DNA from: Acidobacteriota bacterium
GTDB taxonomy: Bacteria; Acidobacteriota; Vicinamibacteria; Vicinamibacterales; Vicinamibacteraceae
Assembly (NCBI GenBank): GCA_020845575.1
Contig: JADLFL010000024.1
Location: 1-64,000 of the forward strand
Reading direction: 5' to 3'
DNA: 64,000 nucleotides
The notes under the pieces were generated by a model, which saw nothing but the letters and a program-made list of their open reading frames with translations, was not told the origin of the DNA and searched no databases. Numbering within the stretch: the stretch's first letter is position 1; the number at the start of each line of letters is the position of its first letter. This document shows, in pieces, positions 26,946 through 34,249 of this stretch. The position numbers were made by a program, and so were the translations under genes.

Positions 26946-27761
26946 GTGTCGTCGAAGGAAGTGGCGATTCGGGTGCATCTGTTTCCGCTCTTTGGAGACC
27001 GGCGCCTGGACACGATCACGACCGAAGACCTGCAGCACCTGAAGTCGGCGATGGTGGCCCGGTCACCGAAGACCGTCAACAACGTGTTGACGGCGCTGAG
27101 CGTGATGCTACGGACTGCCGTCGAATGGGACGTGATCGAACGCGTCCCCTGCACGATCAAGCTGCTGAAGACGCCGAAGGCGACGGCCGCGTTTCACGAC
27201 TTCGAGGCGTACGAGCGGCTGGTCGAAGCCGCGCGGAAGGACGACCTGGCGTACCTGATCGTGTTGCTGGGCGGCGAAGCGGGCCTCCGGTGCGGCGAGA
27301 TCATGGCGCTCGAGTGGTCCAACGTCGATCAGAAGAAGCGGCAGTTGTGCGCCGCCCAATCCGAATGGAAAGGGCACGTGACTGCGCCGAAGGGTGGACG
27401 GCTGCGATACGTGCCGTTGACTCGGCGACTGGCCGAGGCGCTGAACGGCGCGCGGCACCTGCGGAGCCAGCGGGTGCTGTGCGACCGGGACGGCAAGTCG
27501 GTCACGCAGAAGGTCGTCCAGGTGACCGTGCGGCGGGCTGCCAGGCGGGCGAACGTGAAGCCGGGGATTCACATCCTGCGACACACGTTCTGTTCGCACC
27601 TGGCGATGCGTGGGGCGCCGGCGAGGGCGATTCAGGAGCTCGCCGGACATCAGGACCTCTCGACCACGCAGCGCTACATGCACCTGAGCCCGGCTGCGAT
27701 CGACGCGACCATCAGGTTGCTGGAGACAGGAACGGAGGTGGCCGCCGCCGTGGAGAAATAG
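26946..27761 (+). CDS. Tyrosine recombinase (phage-type integrase), N-terminally truncated
   Basis: 271 residues against about 380-400 for intact island integrases. The core-binding domain begins midway (VHLFPLFGDRRLDTITTEDL) and the arm-binding N-terminus is absent. The catalytic domain is complete: Arg in GLRCGEIMALEW, Lys region TAPKGGRLRYVPL, HxxR in HILRHTFCSHLAM, His in AGHQDLSTTQ and nucleophile Tyr in QRYMHLSP. It lies next to ssrA, its presumed target, with its stop inside an 18-bp repeat. Loss of the N-terminal domain probably prevents normal excision. Confidence 0.85.
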   Translation: MSSKEVAIRVHLFPLFGDRRLDTITTEDLQHLKSAMVARSPKTVNNVLTALSVMLRTAVEWDVIERVPCTIKLLKTPKATAAFHDFEAYERLVEAARKDDLAYLIVLLGGEAGLRCGEIMALEWSNVDQKKRQLCAAQSEWKGHVTAPKGGRLRYVPLTRRLAEALNGARHLRSQRVLCDRDGKSVTQKVVQVTVRRAARRANVKPGIHILRHTFCSHLAMRGAPARAIQELAGHQDLSTTQRYMHLSPAAIDATIRLLETGTEVAAAVEK

Positions 27762-27875
27762 AGGAGGCGGCGGGAACGGGGCAGGTCAGAGGCTCAGTCG
27801 AAGCAAAGGTTGGCTTGCCAGCCGAAGCTCGCAAGTGACTGAGCAGGCCCACCTTCGCCGAAGGCTACGGTGGGC

Positions 27876-27904
27876 AACCTTCGCCTGAATCGCGAGCGAA
27901 GGTT
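27876..27904 (-). terminator. Hairpin directly after ssrA
   Basis: A 9-bp stem AACCTTCGC/GCGAAGGTT with an 11-nt loop starts at the last base of the encoded CCA. There is no T-run; it may end transcription or guide 3' processing. Confidence 0.35.
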
Positions 27905-27927
27905 GGTGGAGGCGGCGGGAGTCGAAC
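27904..27927. repeat. Proximal attachment-site copy within ssrA
   Basis: The 24-bp sequence shared with 25460-25483. It contains the T-arm 3' part, acceptor 3' strand and CCA of the tmRNA, so integration restores an intact tmRNA. Confidence 0.85.
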
Positions 27928-28261
27928 CCGCGTCCGAGGGCGCATCGCCGCAGAACTCTACGTGCGTGTCCGCTCTTGCAATCTCACCACCAGCCTCGAA
28001 GAGCGACGAGAAAAAGCTGGCAGCCAGTCCCGGTGGATCTCACCCCCGCTTGCCGGAACACCCGGCGGGGGCCAGCCCTCTGAATGGCGCGTCATCCCCG
28101 GTCGAGGGCGCTCTGGAGCGACGCGTCGCCGTCAATTAAGCGGCGAGTGCAAGCTGCGGTTCCGCAGTTACATTTGGTTTCCGAACGGTTTTACGAGGAA
28201 GCTCGGAGTCCTCGGCACGCATTCCACGGGTCCACACCTCCGTCGAAGCCGTGACGCCCCC
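27904..28261 (-). ncRNA. ssrA: tmRNA (transfer-messenger RNA)
   Basis: 358 nt. The 5' end GGGGGCGTCACGGCTTCGAC pairs with the 3' end CGCCTCC-A-CCA (7 bp, one G-U), and the T-arm GCGGGTTCGACTCCCGC is intact, with CCA encoded. With SmpB it releases stalled ribosomes and tags the nascent chain. The tag frame ends ...NVTAEPQLALAA, with the stop at 28138-28136; the exact resume codon is not fixed by sequence alone. A TTGACC-N17-TACACT promoter lies upstream at 28410-28438. The 3' end is the target of the adjacent island. Confidence 0.93.
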
Positions 28262-28409
28262 ACAAGAGATGCCGCAGCGGCCTGCCGCCAGTTCTGAACA
28301 CTCCCGTGCCAGCACTGACGCCACGATCTCACCGCGACCCGCTGTCGGTCAGCCGACCCCTGCGCAGAAACTGCGATTGGAGGCAAGGGCCCTTGCTGAC
28401 GATATTGCA

Positions 28410-28438
28410 AGTGTACGTCGCGAGAACGTCGGGGTCAA
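28410..28438 (-). promoter_or_regulatory. Sigma-70-type promoter, reading toward ssrA
   Basis: TTGACC (28438-28433), 17-nt spacer, TACACT (28415-28410) on the minus strand. The predicted start is about 140 nt upstream of mature tmRNA, so a 5' extension would need processing. Confidence 0.55.
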
Positions 28439-28475
28439 CGCGAATTCGCGCGGAAATCCCGGTGATTTGCGCGCC

Positions 28476-28504
28476 TTGACGAGGTGGTATGCGCTTCGCA
28501 TAAT
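28476..28504 (+). promoter_or_regulatory. Sigma-70-type promoter of the GAF protein gene
   Basis: TTGACG, 17-nt spacer, CATAAT. Transcription would start near 28511, giving a leader of about 50 nt before ATG 28561. It is divergent from the ssrA-side promoter 38 bp away. Confidence 0.6.
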
Positions 28505-28560
28505 CCCCGCACGGCCAGCCAGTCGCGCGTGGGAGCAGACGCTCGCCATCCAGGACGACC

Positions 28561-29877
28561 ATGTCGATCGAGACCCGCATCACCGAGGCCGTCAGCACGG
28601 CCGTTCGCCGCCTGGACGAGGACGTCCGCGCCCGGATCGCCACCATCACCGACGAACTTCGCGCCGAAACCGTCGCCGCGGCGGCCGAGTCGGACGCTGC
28701 GTACGCAGACGCGACGCGCGCGCTCGAGGAGACCGCCAGGTCCCTCGAGGAGCAGGTGACCCAGGCGCGCGCGGACATCGACGACCGCGACCGCCGGCTC
28801 GCCGACCTGGAGGCGCAGGTCGTCTCCGATCGCGAGGCGCACGCATCGGCCCTCGAGCAACTCGAGCGTCAGCTCGCCAGCGCCGCCGAGGCACACACGG
28901 CGGCGCTCGCACAGCTCCGCCAGGACGCCGATGGCGCCCTCGGCGAGGCCGAGCAGGCCCTCACCGACGTCATTCGCCAGGCGCAGTCGCGCGATGGGCA
29001 GGCTGTCGCGCGGGCCGACGCATCATCCGCAGCGCGGGATACCGCGGCCGGCATGCAGTCGCTCGCCCAGACACTCACGCGCATGGACGATGCGGCGACG
29101 TTGAGTGAGGTGCTCGACGTGTTGAGTGACGGCCTCACGGCGCAGGCGCCGCGCAGTGCGGTGCTCGTGGTGCAGGACGACACGGCCCGCGTGTGGCGCC
29201 GCAACGGCCTTGCGCAGGATGCGCCCGCGATTGGCGCCGATCTGCGTCTCTCGGAGCACGACGATCTCAAGGCGATCCTCGATACTGCCGCGCCGGCCGT
29301 CGTCGAAGCGGCATCGGACGAGCGCACTGTGCTCGGTCTTGCCGTGCTTCCGGCAGGGCAGCAGGGGTTGGCCGTGCCCGTGGCGATCGGCGGACAGGTG
29401 GCGGCGCTCGCCTACGCCGATGGTGGGGCGGATGGCGCGGGCCTCACGCCCGGGTGGACCGACGGCGTGGAGATCCTCGCGCGTCACGCGGCGCGTTGCC
29501 TCGAAACGCTCACGGCCATGCGCGCCGCCGGCTACGCGCGTTCACAGCGTCCCGCCGTTGTCGTGCCGATGCCGCCGCACCTGCGCGTGGTGCAGCGCCC
29601 CACGCTCGACACGCCCGTCGGCGACGCCATCGAGCAGGCTCGCCGCGTGGCGCGACTGCTCGTCTCGGAGATTCGTCTGAACAAGGAAGCCGACGTGATG
29701 GAAGGTCGCGCACAGGGCGATCTCGGCACACGGCTTGGCGACGACATCGATCGCGCTCGTCGTCAGTACCTGCAGCGCGTGGCTGACGCGCTGCCTGGAC
29801 GCGACGCACTGTTTGACGAAGAGATCATCCGCACCCTGGCCAACGGCGACGCCGAGCTGCTGAAGACAGGCTCGTAG
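28561..29877 (+). CDS. Coiled-coil and GAF-domain protein
   Basis: 438 residues, soluble. A long alanine/glutamate-rich coiled coil fills about 1-150, a GAF-like sensory domain about 160-320 (SEVLDVLSDGLTAQAPRSAV at its start and GLAVPVAIGGQVAALAYAD at its end), and a conserved helical tail about 345-435 (EQARRVARLLVSEIRLNKE). No kinase, cyclase or DNA-binding output is visible. The tail is met in GAF proteins of acidobacteria and deltaproteobacteria, by memory. A sensory or scaffold role is an inference. Driven by the promoter at 28476. Confidence 0.7.
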   Translation: MSIETRITEAVSTAVRRLDEDVRARIATITDELRAETVAAAAESDAAYADATRALEETARSLEEQVTQARADIDDRDRRLADLEAQVVSDREAHASALEQLERQLASAAEAHTAALAQLRQDADGALGEAEQALTDVIRQAQSRDGQAVARADASSAARDTAAGMQSLAQTLTRMDDAATLSEVLDVLSDGLTAQAPRSAVLVVQDDTARVWRRNGLAQDAPAIGADLRLSEHDDLKAILDTAAPAVVEAASDERTVLGLAVLPAGQQGLAVPVAIGGQVAALAYADGGADGAGLTPGWTDGVEILARHAARCLETLTAMRAAGYARSQRPAVVVPMPPHLRVVQRPTLDTPVGDAIEQARRVARLLVSEIRLNKEADVMEGRAQGDLGTRLGDDIDRARRQYLQRVADALPGRDALFDEEIIRTLANGDAELLKTGS

Positions 29878-30021
29878 GAATATGCCTGCCGCGCCGCAGC
29901 GACGAAGACGCGACGGCGGGCCGACTACCGGATGGCGAATGACGAGAGCCTGTCTCGACCAAGCGCGAAGCGCGTAGTCGGGACGGATGTGTGATGATGG
30001 GCTTCGTCGAGTGAAGCCAAT

Positions 30022-30050
30022 CGGCCATCGGGTAACGGGCATCGGGCATG
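30022..30050. repeat. Family-A-like repeat before the transglycosylase gene
   Basis: CGGCCATCGGGTAACGGGCA type hexamer/heptamer units in the 170-bp gap 29878-30047; the last unit includes the ATG of the next gene. Nothing else is seen in that gap. Confidence 0.55.
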
Positions 30051-32381
30051 GTGAAGCGTGAGCGAGTGACGGGACGTGTGCTGGTACCGGCCACCATCGG
30101 GATGGCGGCGCTCATCTCGGCAGGCTGGATCGGCAGCGCGTGGCAGCCGCGCGTGTCCTACACGACACAGGCCGCGCAGCAGGTCGCGCCGACGGCACAT
30201 CTTCCTGTGCCCGCGCGGATCGAAGACGCGTGGCTCGTCCCAGACACCGACGCCCGTCAGCGCATTGCGCAGCGCGCCGGCGTTCGCGCGCTCCGCACGG
30301 CATCGGAGGCCACGCGCGCGAATCGCTTCGACGCGGCCGCGTCGACACTTGCCACTGCGGATCTCGGTGGCACACCCCTCGAACCCTACGCCGAGTATTA
30401 TCGCGCCCTCGCCGATCTGCGCCTGCGCAAGTCTGCCCCTGCACGTGCGCGACTCGAGAGCTTGCGTCGCTCGCTCAGTGCGGGGCGCCTGCGACAACTG
30501 GCTCTGAGCGCCGAAGCCGAAGCCGCCCTGAGTCTGGGCGATCCGGCTGGCGCCGCGTTGGTGCTCGAAGACCTGTACCCGGGGCTCACGAGCAACAGGG
30601 ACGTCGTGCTCGATCAGTGGGCCACCGCCCTGCGTGCGGCGGGACGTCCGGACGAGGCCGCGCGCCTGTGGCTGCGTCTTTATTACGAATTCCCTACGAG
30701 CAACCTCGCCGAGCCGGCCCGCCGGCAGGCCGATCTCACGCTGCAGGGCACCACGGTCGGCACACCGGACGCATTCCCGCGCGATTTCACGCGCGCCGAG
30801 GCGCTGCTTGCGGCAGGCAGGCGTGCCGACGCCGAGGGCGCCCTTCGACGTCTCGAGGCCATCGCGCCAGCCACGGCCGAGGCCGGCGAGCGACAGGCGC
30901 GTCTGGACCGCGTGCGGCTGCGTCTCGCGGAGGCCGTCTGTGCGCAGAAGCGGTGCGCGACGATGGCCGGGGCGCTGACGGAGTTGGCGAGCCGTGGCGT
31001 GGCGCCAGGCGAGACGCAGTACCTGCTGATGGTGGCGCGTCGCGAACTCGGCAACGCCGCGGAATCACGCCAGGCGTTCGACGCGCTCGTGGCCCTGGCA
31101 CCGGGTACTGCCGCCGACGTGTGGGTGGAACGCGCGCTCAACGAGCAGGGGACCGCTCTCATCAGGGCGGACGCCGACGCGGACGCCGCCGCCACGTTCC
31201 GCCAGCTGTTCGACCGCAATCCATCCGGGCGATTCGCCGAGCGCGCCGCGTGGAAGTACGGCTGGTGGTGCTACCGCACGGGGCGCTTCGATGAGACGGC
31301 TCGCGTCTTCGAACTTGCGGCAGCGACAATCCCGCGCGCGAACACGCGCCCGGCATGGCTCTATTGGGCGGGTCGCGCGCGTGAACGCAGCGGCGACACC
31401 GACGGGGCGCGCCAGCGTCTGACCATCGCCGCCGTCGACTACCTGCAGTCCTACTACGGGCGCCTCGCCGCCGACGCGCTCACGCGACTCGGTGCGCCGG
31501 TGCCCTCCGACCGTAGCCTCGTGGCCAGCGTGCACGTCGCGACGATCGGCGGAACCCTGTCGGGTCCTTCGACTGCCGACGATGGTGCCGCCACGAACGA
31601 GGACGCGACCGTCGCCGCGTCACGCGATGCGACGGGCTCCATCGGCACGCTGGCCACCGACGATGAGCCGCCGACGGCGGAGATGATTTCGTGGCTCGTG
31701 TCGGCCGGCATGTTCGACGAGGCGATCCAGGAGATGGCGTACGCGCAGCGCGCGCATGGCCGTTCGCCGAAGCTCGATGCCACGCTCGCGTGGGTCTACC
31801 GGCAGCAGGGCGAGATCCGGCCGGCGATCAACACGATGCGCCAGGCGTATCCGCAGTATCTGTCGGTGGACGGCGACGCACTCCCGCGCGAGATTCAGGA
31901 AGTCATCTTCCCGCTCGACTACGTGCCGCTCATTAAGCGTTACGCCACGCAGAATCAGGTCGATCCCTTCCTGGTGGCGGCGCTCATCGGCCAGGAGTCC
32001 TCGTACGTGGCCGATGTGAAGTCGCCGGCCAACGCCTGGGGACTGATGCAGATCCTGCCGTCTACGGGCCGGCAGATTGCCCGCACCGAAGGCGTGGCGG
32101 TGTTCCGGACGCAGATGCTGACCGATCCCGAGACGAACGTGCGCCTCGGCACGCGCCACCTCGCCGGGCTGATCCGGAACCATGGCGGCGTCCCGTACGC
32201 GCTCGCCGCATACAATGCCGGCCCGGCGCGCGTGATCCGGTGGAAGGCCGAACGTCCTGGCGTCGAACAGGCCGAGTTCATCGACGACATCCCGTTCCCG
32301 GAGACGCAGATCTACGTGAAGAAGATCCTCGGGACCGCCGTGGACTACCGTCGCCTCTACGCGAAGGTGTTGGCAGAGTAG
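30048..32381 (+). CDS. Lytic murein transglycosylase, Slt70-like
   Basis: 777 residues. An N-terminal membrane or signal segment (about 10-28) is followed by a long superhelical domain of TPR-like repeats (about 60-590) and a C-terminal goose-lysozyme-like SLT domain (about 620-770). The catalytic Glu is in AALIGQESSYVADVKSPANA; WGLMQILPSTG and ALAAYNAGPARV are the other SLT signatures. It cleaves the MurNAc-GlcNAc bond in the periplasm to give 1,6-anhydro ends. It is followed 9 nt later by an ECF-like gene. A GTG at 30051 could be the true start. Confidence 0.9.
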   Translation: MVKRERVTGRVLVPATIGMAALISAGWIGSAWQPRVSYTTQAAQQVAPTAHLPVPARIEDAWLVPDTDARQRIAQRAGVRALRTASEATRANRFDAAASTLATADLGGTPLEPYAEYYRALADLRLRKSAPARARLESLRRSLSAGRLRQLALSAEAEAALSLGDPAGAALVLEDLYPGLTSNRDVVLDQWATALRAAGRPDEAARLWLRLYYEFPTSNLAEPARRQADLTLQGTTVGTPDAFPRDFTRAEALLAAGRRADAEGALRRLEAIAPATAEAGERQARLDRVRLRLAEAVCAQKRCATMAGALTELASRGVAPGETQYLLMVARRELGNAAESRQAFDALVALAPGTAADVWVERALNEQGTALIRADADADAAATFRQLFDRNPSGRFAERAAWKYGWWCYRTGRFDETARVFELAAATIPRANTRPAWLYWAGRARERSGDTDGARQRLTIAAVDYLQSYYGRLAADALTRLGAPVPSDRSLVASVHVATIGGTLSGPSTADDGAATNEDATVAASRDATGSIGTLATDDEPPTAEMISWLVSAGMFDEAIQEMAYAQRAHGRSPKLDATLAWVYRQQGEIRPAINTMRQAYPQYLSVDGDALPREIQEVIFPLDYVPLIKRYATQNQVDPFLVAALIGQESSYVADVKSPANAWGLMQILPSTGRQIARTEGVAVFRTQMLTDPETNVRLGTRHLAGLIRNHGGVPYALAAYNAGPARVIRWKAERPGVEQAEFIDDIPFPETQIYVKKILGTAVDYRRLYAKVLAE

Positions 32382-32384
32382 AAT
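32379..32384 (+). promoter_or_regulatory. Candidate -10 box made partly of the preceding stop codon
   Basis: TAGAAT uses the TAG stop of the transglycosylase gene and ends 6 nt before GTG 32391, the spacing expected for a leaderless message. Confidence 0.45.
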
Positions 32385-32390
32385 CTGGGC

Positions 32391-32939
32391 GTGGCCCATA
32401 CATTCTCAGCGAACGCCCCGGCGTGGACGCTGCCGGCCCGGCAGCCACGCGCTCTGACCATCCAGTTCGGCCTCGTGCTCTGCGCGGCCTGGCTGCTGCC
32501 CGCGGCCATCCACGCGCTCGGCCTGCCCGTCCGGCAACTCCTTCCGATGCACTGGCCCGCGATCCTCGCCGGTCTCGTGTACGGGTGGCGGTCCGGCGCG
32601 GTGATTGGCGCGGCATCGCCGATCGTGAGCTACCTGATCGCGGGCATGCCGCGTCCCGAGGTGCTGCCGTCGATGACCTTCGAGCTCGCCGCGTACGGCG
32701 CGATCGCGGGGTTCATGGTGGAAGGACTCGGTCGTGGCCGCTTCCTGGCGACGCTGGCCTCGGTTGTCGGCGGCCGGCTCGTGTTCCTCGCCGTCATGCT
32801 CGGCACCGGCGCGATCGCCACGCCGTTTGCGACGTACCTGACAGCCGCGATGGTTCCCGGCCTCGCCGCGGCGGCGGCCCAGGTCGTGCTTCTGCCGCTG
32901 CTGGCCAACTACTGGGTGAAGCGCGAACAGCGAGCCTAG
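32391..32939 (+). CDS. ECF transporter S component-like membrane protein
   Basis: 182 residues with about five or six transmembrane helices (from 25 to 175). The pattern HWPAILAGLVYGWRSGAVIG and later SYLIAGMPRPEVLPSMTFEL matches substrate-binding S components of energy-coupling-factor vitamin transporters. No EcfA or EcfT gene is nearby, as in group II ECF systems that share one module; the substrate is unknown. GTG 32391 is fixed by the TAGAAT box. Converges on the aminotransferase gene. Confidence 0.7.
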   Translation: MAHTFSANAPAWTLPARQPRALTIQFGLVLCAAWLLPAAIHALGLPVRQLLPMHWPAILAGLVYGWRSGAVIGAASPIVSYLIAGMPRPEVLPSMTFELAAYGAIAGFMVEGLGRGRFLATLASVVGGRLVFLAVMLGTGAIATPFATYLTAAMVPGLAAAAAQVVLLPLLANYWVKREQRA

Positions 32940-32957
32940 GGGCGACGTGCGAGTCCG

Positions 32958-34145
32958 TCAGGCAAAGCGGACCAGGAGGCGCGCTTCGGCGGCGGCGAGC
33001 GTCTCCTCCTTCTTGCAGAAGCAGAACCGCAGGCTGTGGCGTCCGCCGGTGCCGGGGCGATGGAAACTGCTGCCAGGCACGGCCGCCACGCCGACGTCGG
33101 CGGCCAGCCAGCGCGCCACGCTGACATCGTCGTCTGCGTCGGGCCCCTTGCCGCGGGCGCGCGCCCGGGCCACGGGCTCGCGCAAGTCCGTCATCACGTA
33201 GTACGCGCCGTCCGGCACGTGTGGCGCGAAGCCGCATCGGTCGAGCATGGACACGCATCGCTGCCGGCGGGCATCGTAGTGTGCGGCCAGCGACCCGAAG
33301 TACGTGTCGGGCAGCCGCAGCGCGAACGCCGCGGCCTCCTGCAGCGGCGCCGGCGCGCCCACGGTGAGGAAATCGTGCACCTTGCGGATCGCGCCGGCCA
33401 GCGCCGGCGGCGCAATCGCCCAGCCCACGCGCCATCCCGTCACGCTGAACGACTTCGAGAGACTGCTGATCGTCACGGTTCGATCGGCCATGCCTGGCAG
33501 CGTGCACAGCGGGATGTGCCGTGCGTCTCCGTACACGATGAACTCGTAGATCTCGTCGGTGATGGCGAGCAGGTCGTGCTCGTGGCAGAGCGCGGCCACG
33601 AGCGCGAGTTCGTCGCGCGAGAAGACCTTCCCCGTGGGATTGTGCGGCGAGTTGAGGATGATGGCGCGCGTGCGCGTCGTGACGGCCGCGCGCAGTTGGT
33701 CGGGGTCGATCGACCAGTCGGGTTCGTGCAGCCGCACGTAGCGTGGCGTGGCGCCCGACAGGATCGCGTCGGGGCCGTAGTTCTCGTAGAACGGCTCGAA
33801 GACGATCACCTCGTCGCCGGGATCCACGGTGGCGAGGAGCGTCGCGATCATGGCTTCGGTGGATCCGCAGCACACCGTCACCTGGCGGTCGGGATCGATC
33901 GCAACGTCGTAGTGCCGCCGCATGTGTTCGCCGATCGCGGCTCGCAACGGTGCCGCACCCCACGTCACCGCGTACTGGTTCATATCGTCGGCCACCGCGC
34001 GCATCGCGGCAGCCTTGACTTCCTCGGGTGCGGGAAAGTCAGGGAAACCCTGCGAGAGATTGACGGCGCCATGCGCGAGCGCGACGCGCGTCATCTCGCG
34101 GATGACCGATTCGGTGAAGCGGGACGCCTTCTCTGATACGTACAC
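32958..34145 (-). CDS. PLP-dependent class I/II aminotransferase
   Basis: 395 residues, cytoplasmic. The PLP-binding lysine is K231 in ISSLSKSFSVTGWRVGW. Other fold-type I signatures are NLSQGFPDFPAPEEVK, NSPHNPTGKVF and TDEIYEFIVYGD. The NLSQGFPDF start is typical of kynurenine/glutamine transaminase-like or methionine aminotransferase enzymes, so a broad-specificity role is likely. GTG 34145 is fixed by a TACCCT box 6 nt upstream on the minus strand; the longer open frame upstream is antisense to the next gene's region. No pathway neighbours. Confidence 0.88.
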   Translation of the reverse strand: MYVSEKASRFTESVIREMTRVALAHGAVNLSQGFPDFPAPEEVKAAAMRAVADDMNQYAVTWGAAPLRAAIGEHMRRHYDVAIDPDRQVTVCCGSTEAMIATLLATVDPGDEVIVFEPFYENYGPDAILSGATPRYVRLHEPDWSIDPDQLRAAVTTRTRAIILNSPHNPTGKVFSRDELALVAALCHEHDLLAITDEIYEFIVYGDARHIPLCTLPGMADRTVTISSLSKSFSVTGWRVGWAIAPPALAGAIRKVHDFLTVGAPAPLQEAAAFALRLPDTYFGSLAAHYDARRQRCVSMLDRCGFAPHVPDGAYYVMTDLREPVARARARGKGPDADDDVSVARWLAADVGVAAVPGSSFHRPGTGGRHSLRFCFCKKEETLAAAEARLLVRFA

Positions 34146-34156
34146 GGGGACAGGGT

Positions 34157-34200
34157 AATGACGAATGCCGGCAACGGGCAACGGGCAACCGGTTGAATGC
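34157..34200. repeat. Family-A heptad repeat array
   Basis: AATGCCGGCAACGGGCAACG type units upstream of the aminotransferase gene, flanked by GAATGC on both sides. It covers the candidate -10 box of that gene at its left edge. Confidence 0.65.
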
Positions 34201-34249
34201 CCCCGGCACGTGACACTGGCGTTGGTGGCCACCTCTGAGCGGCCGAGGG

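Larger units (their letters stand above)
25460..27927. mobile_element. Degraded integrative island at the 3' end of ssrA
   Basis: Bounded by exact 24-bp direct repeats (25460-25483 and 27904-27927), the right copy being the 3' end of the tmRNA gene. Inside are a ParDE pair, a C-terminal helicase/nuclease remnant and a tyrosine integrase lacking its N-terminal domain, adjacent to ssrA. A 10-bp inverted repeat (GCGACTTGGC, 25484-25493 and 25531-25540) lies inside the left end. The layout is the known pattern for elements using the tmRNA as target; at 2.5 kb with both larger genes cut, it looks like a remnant. Confidence 0.85.
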
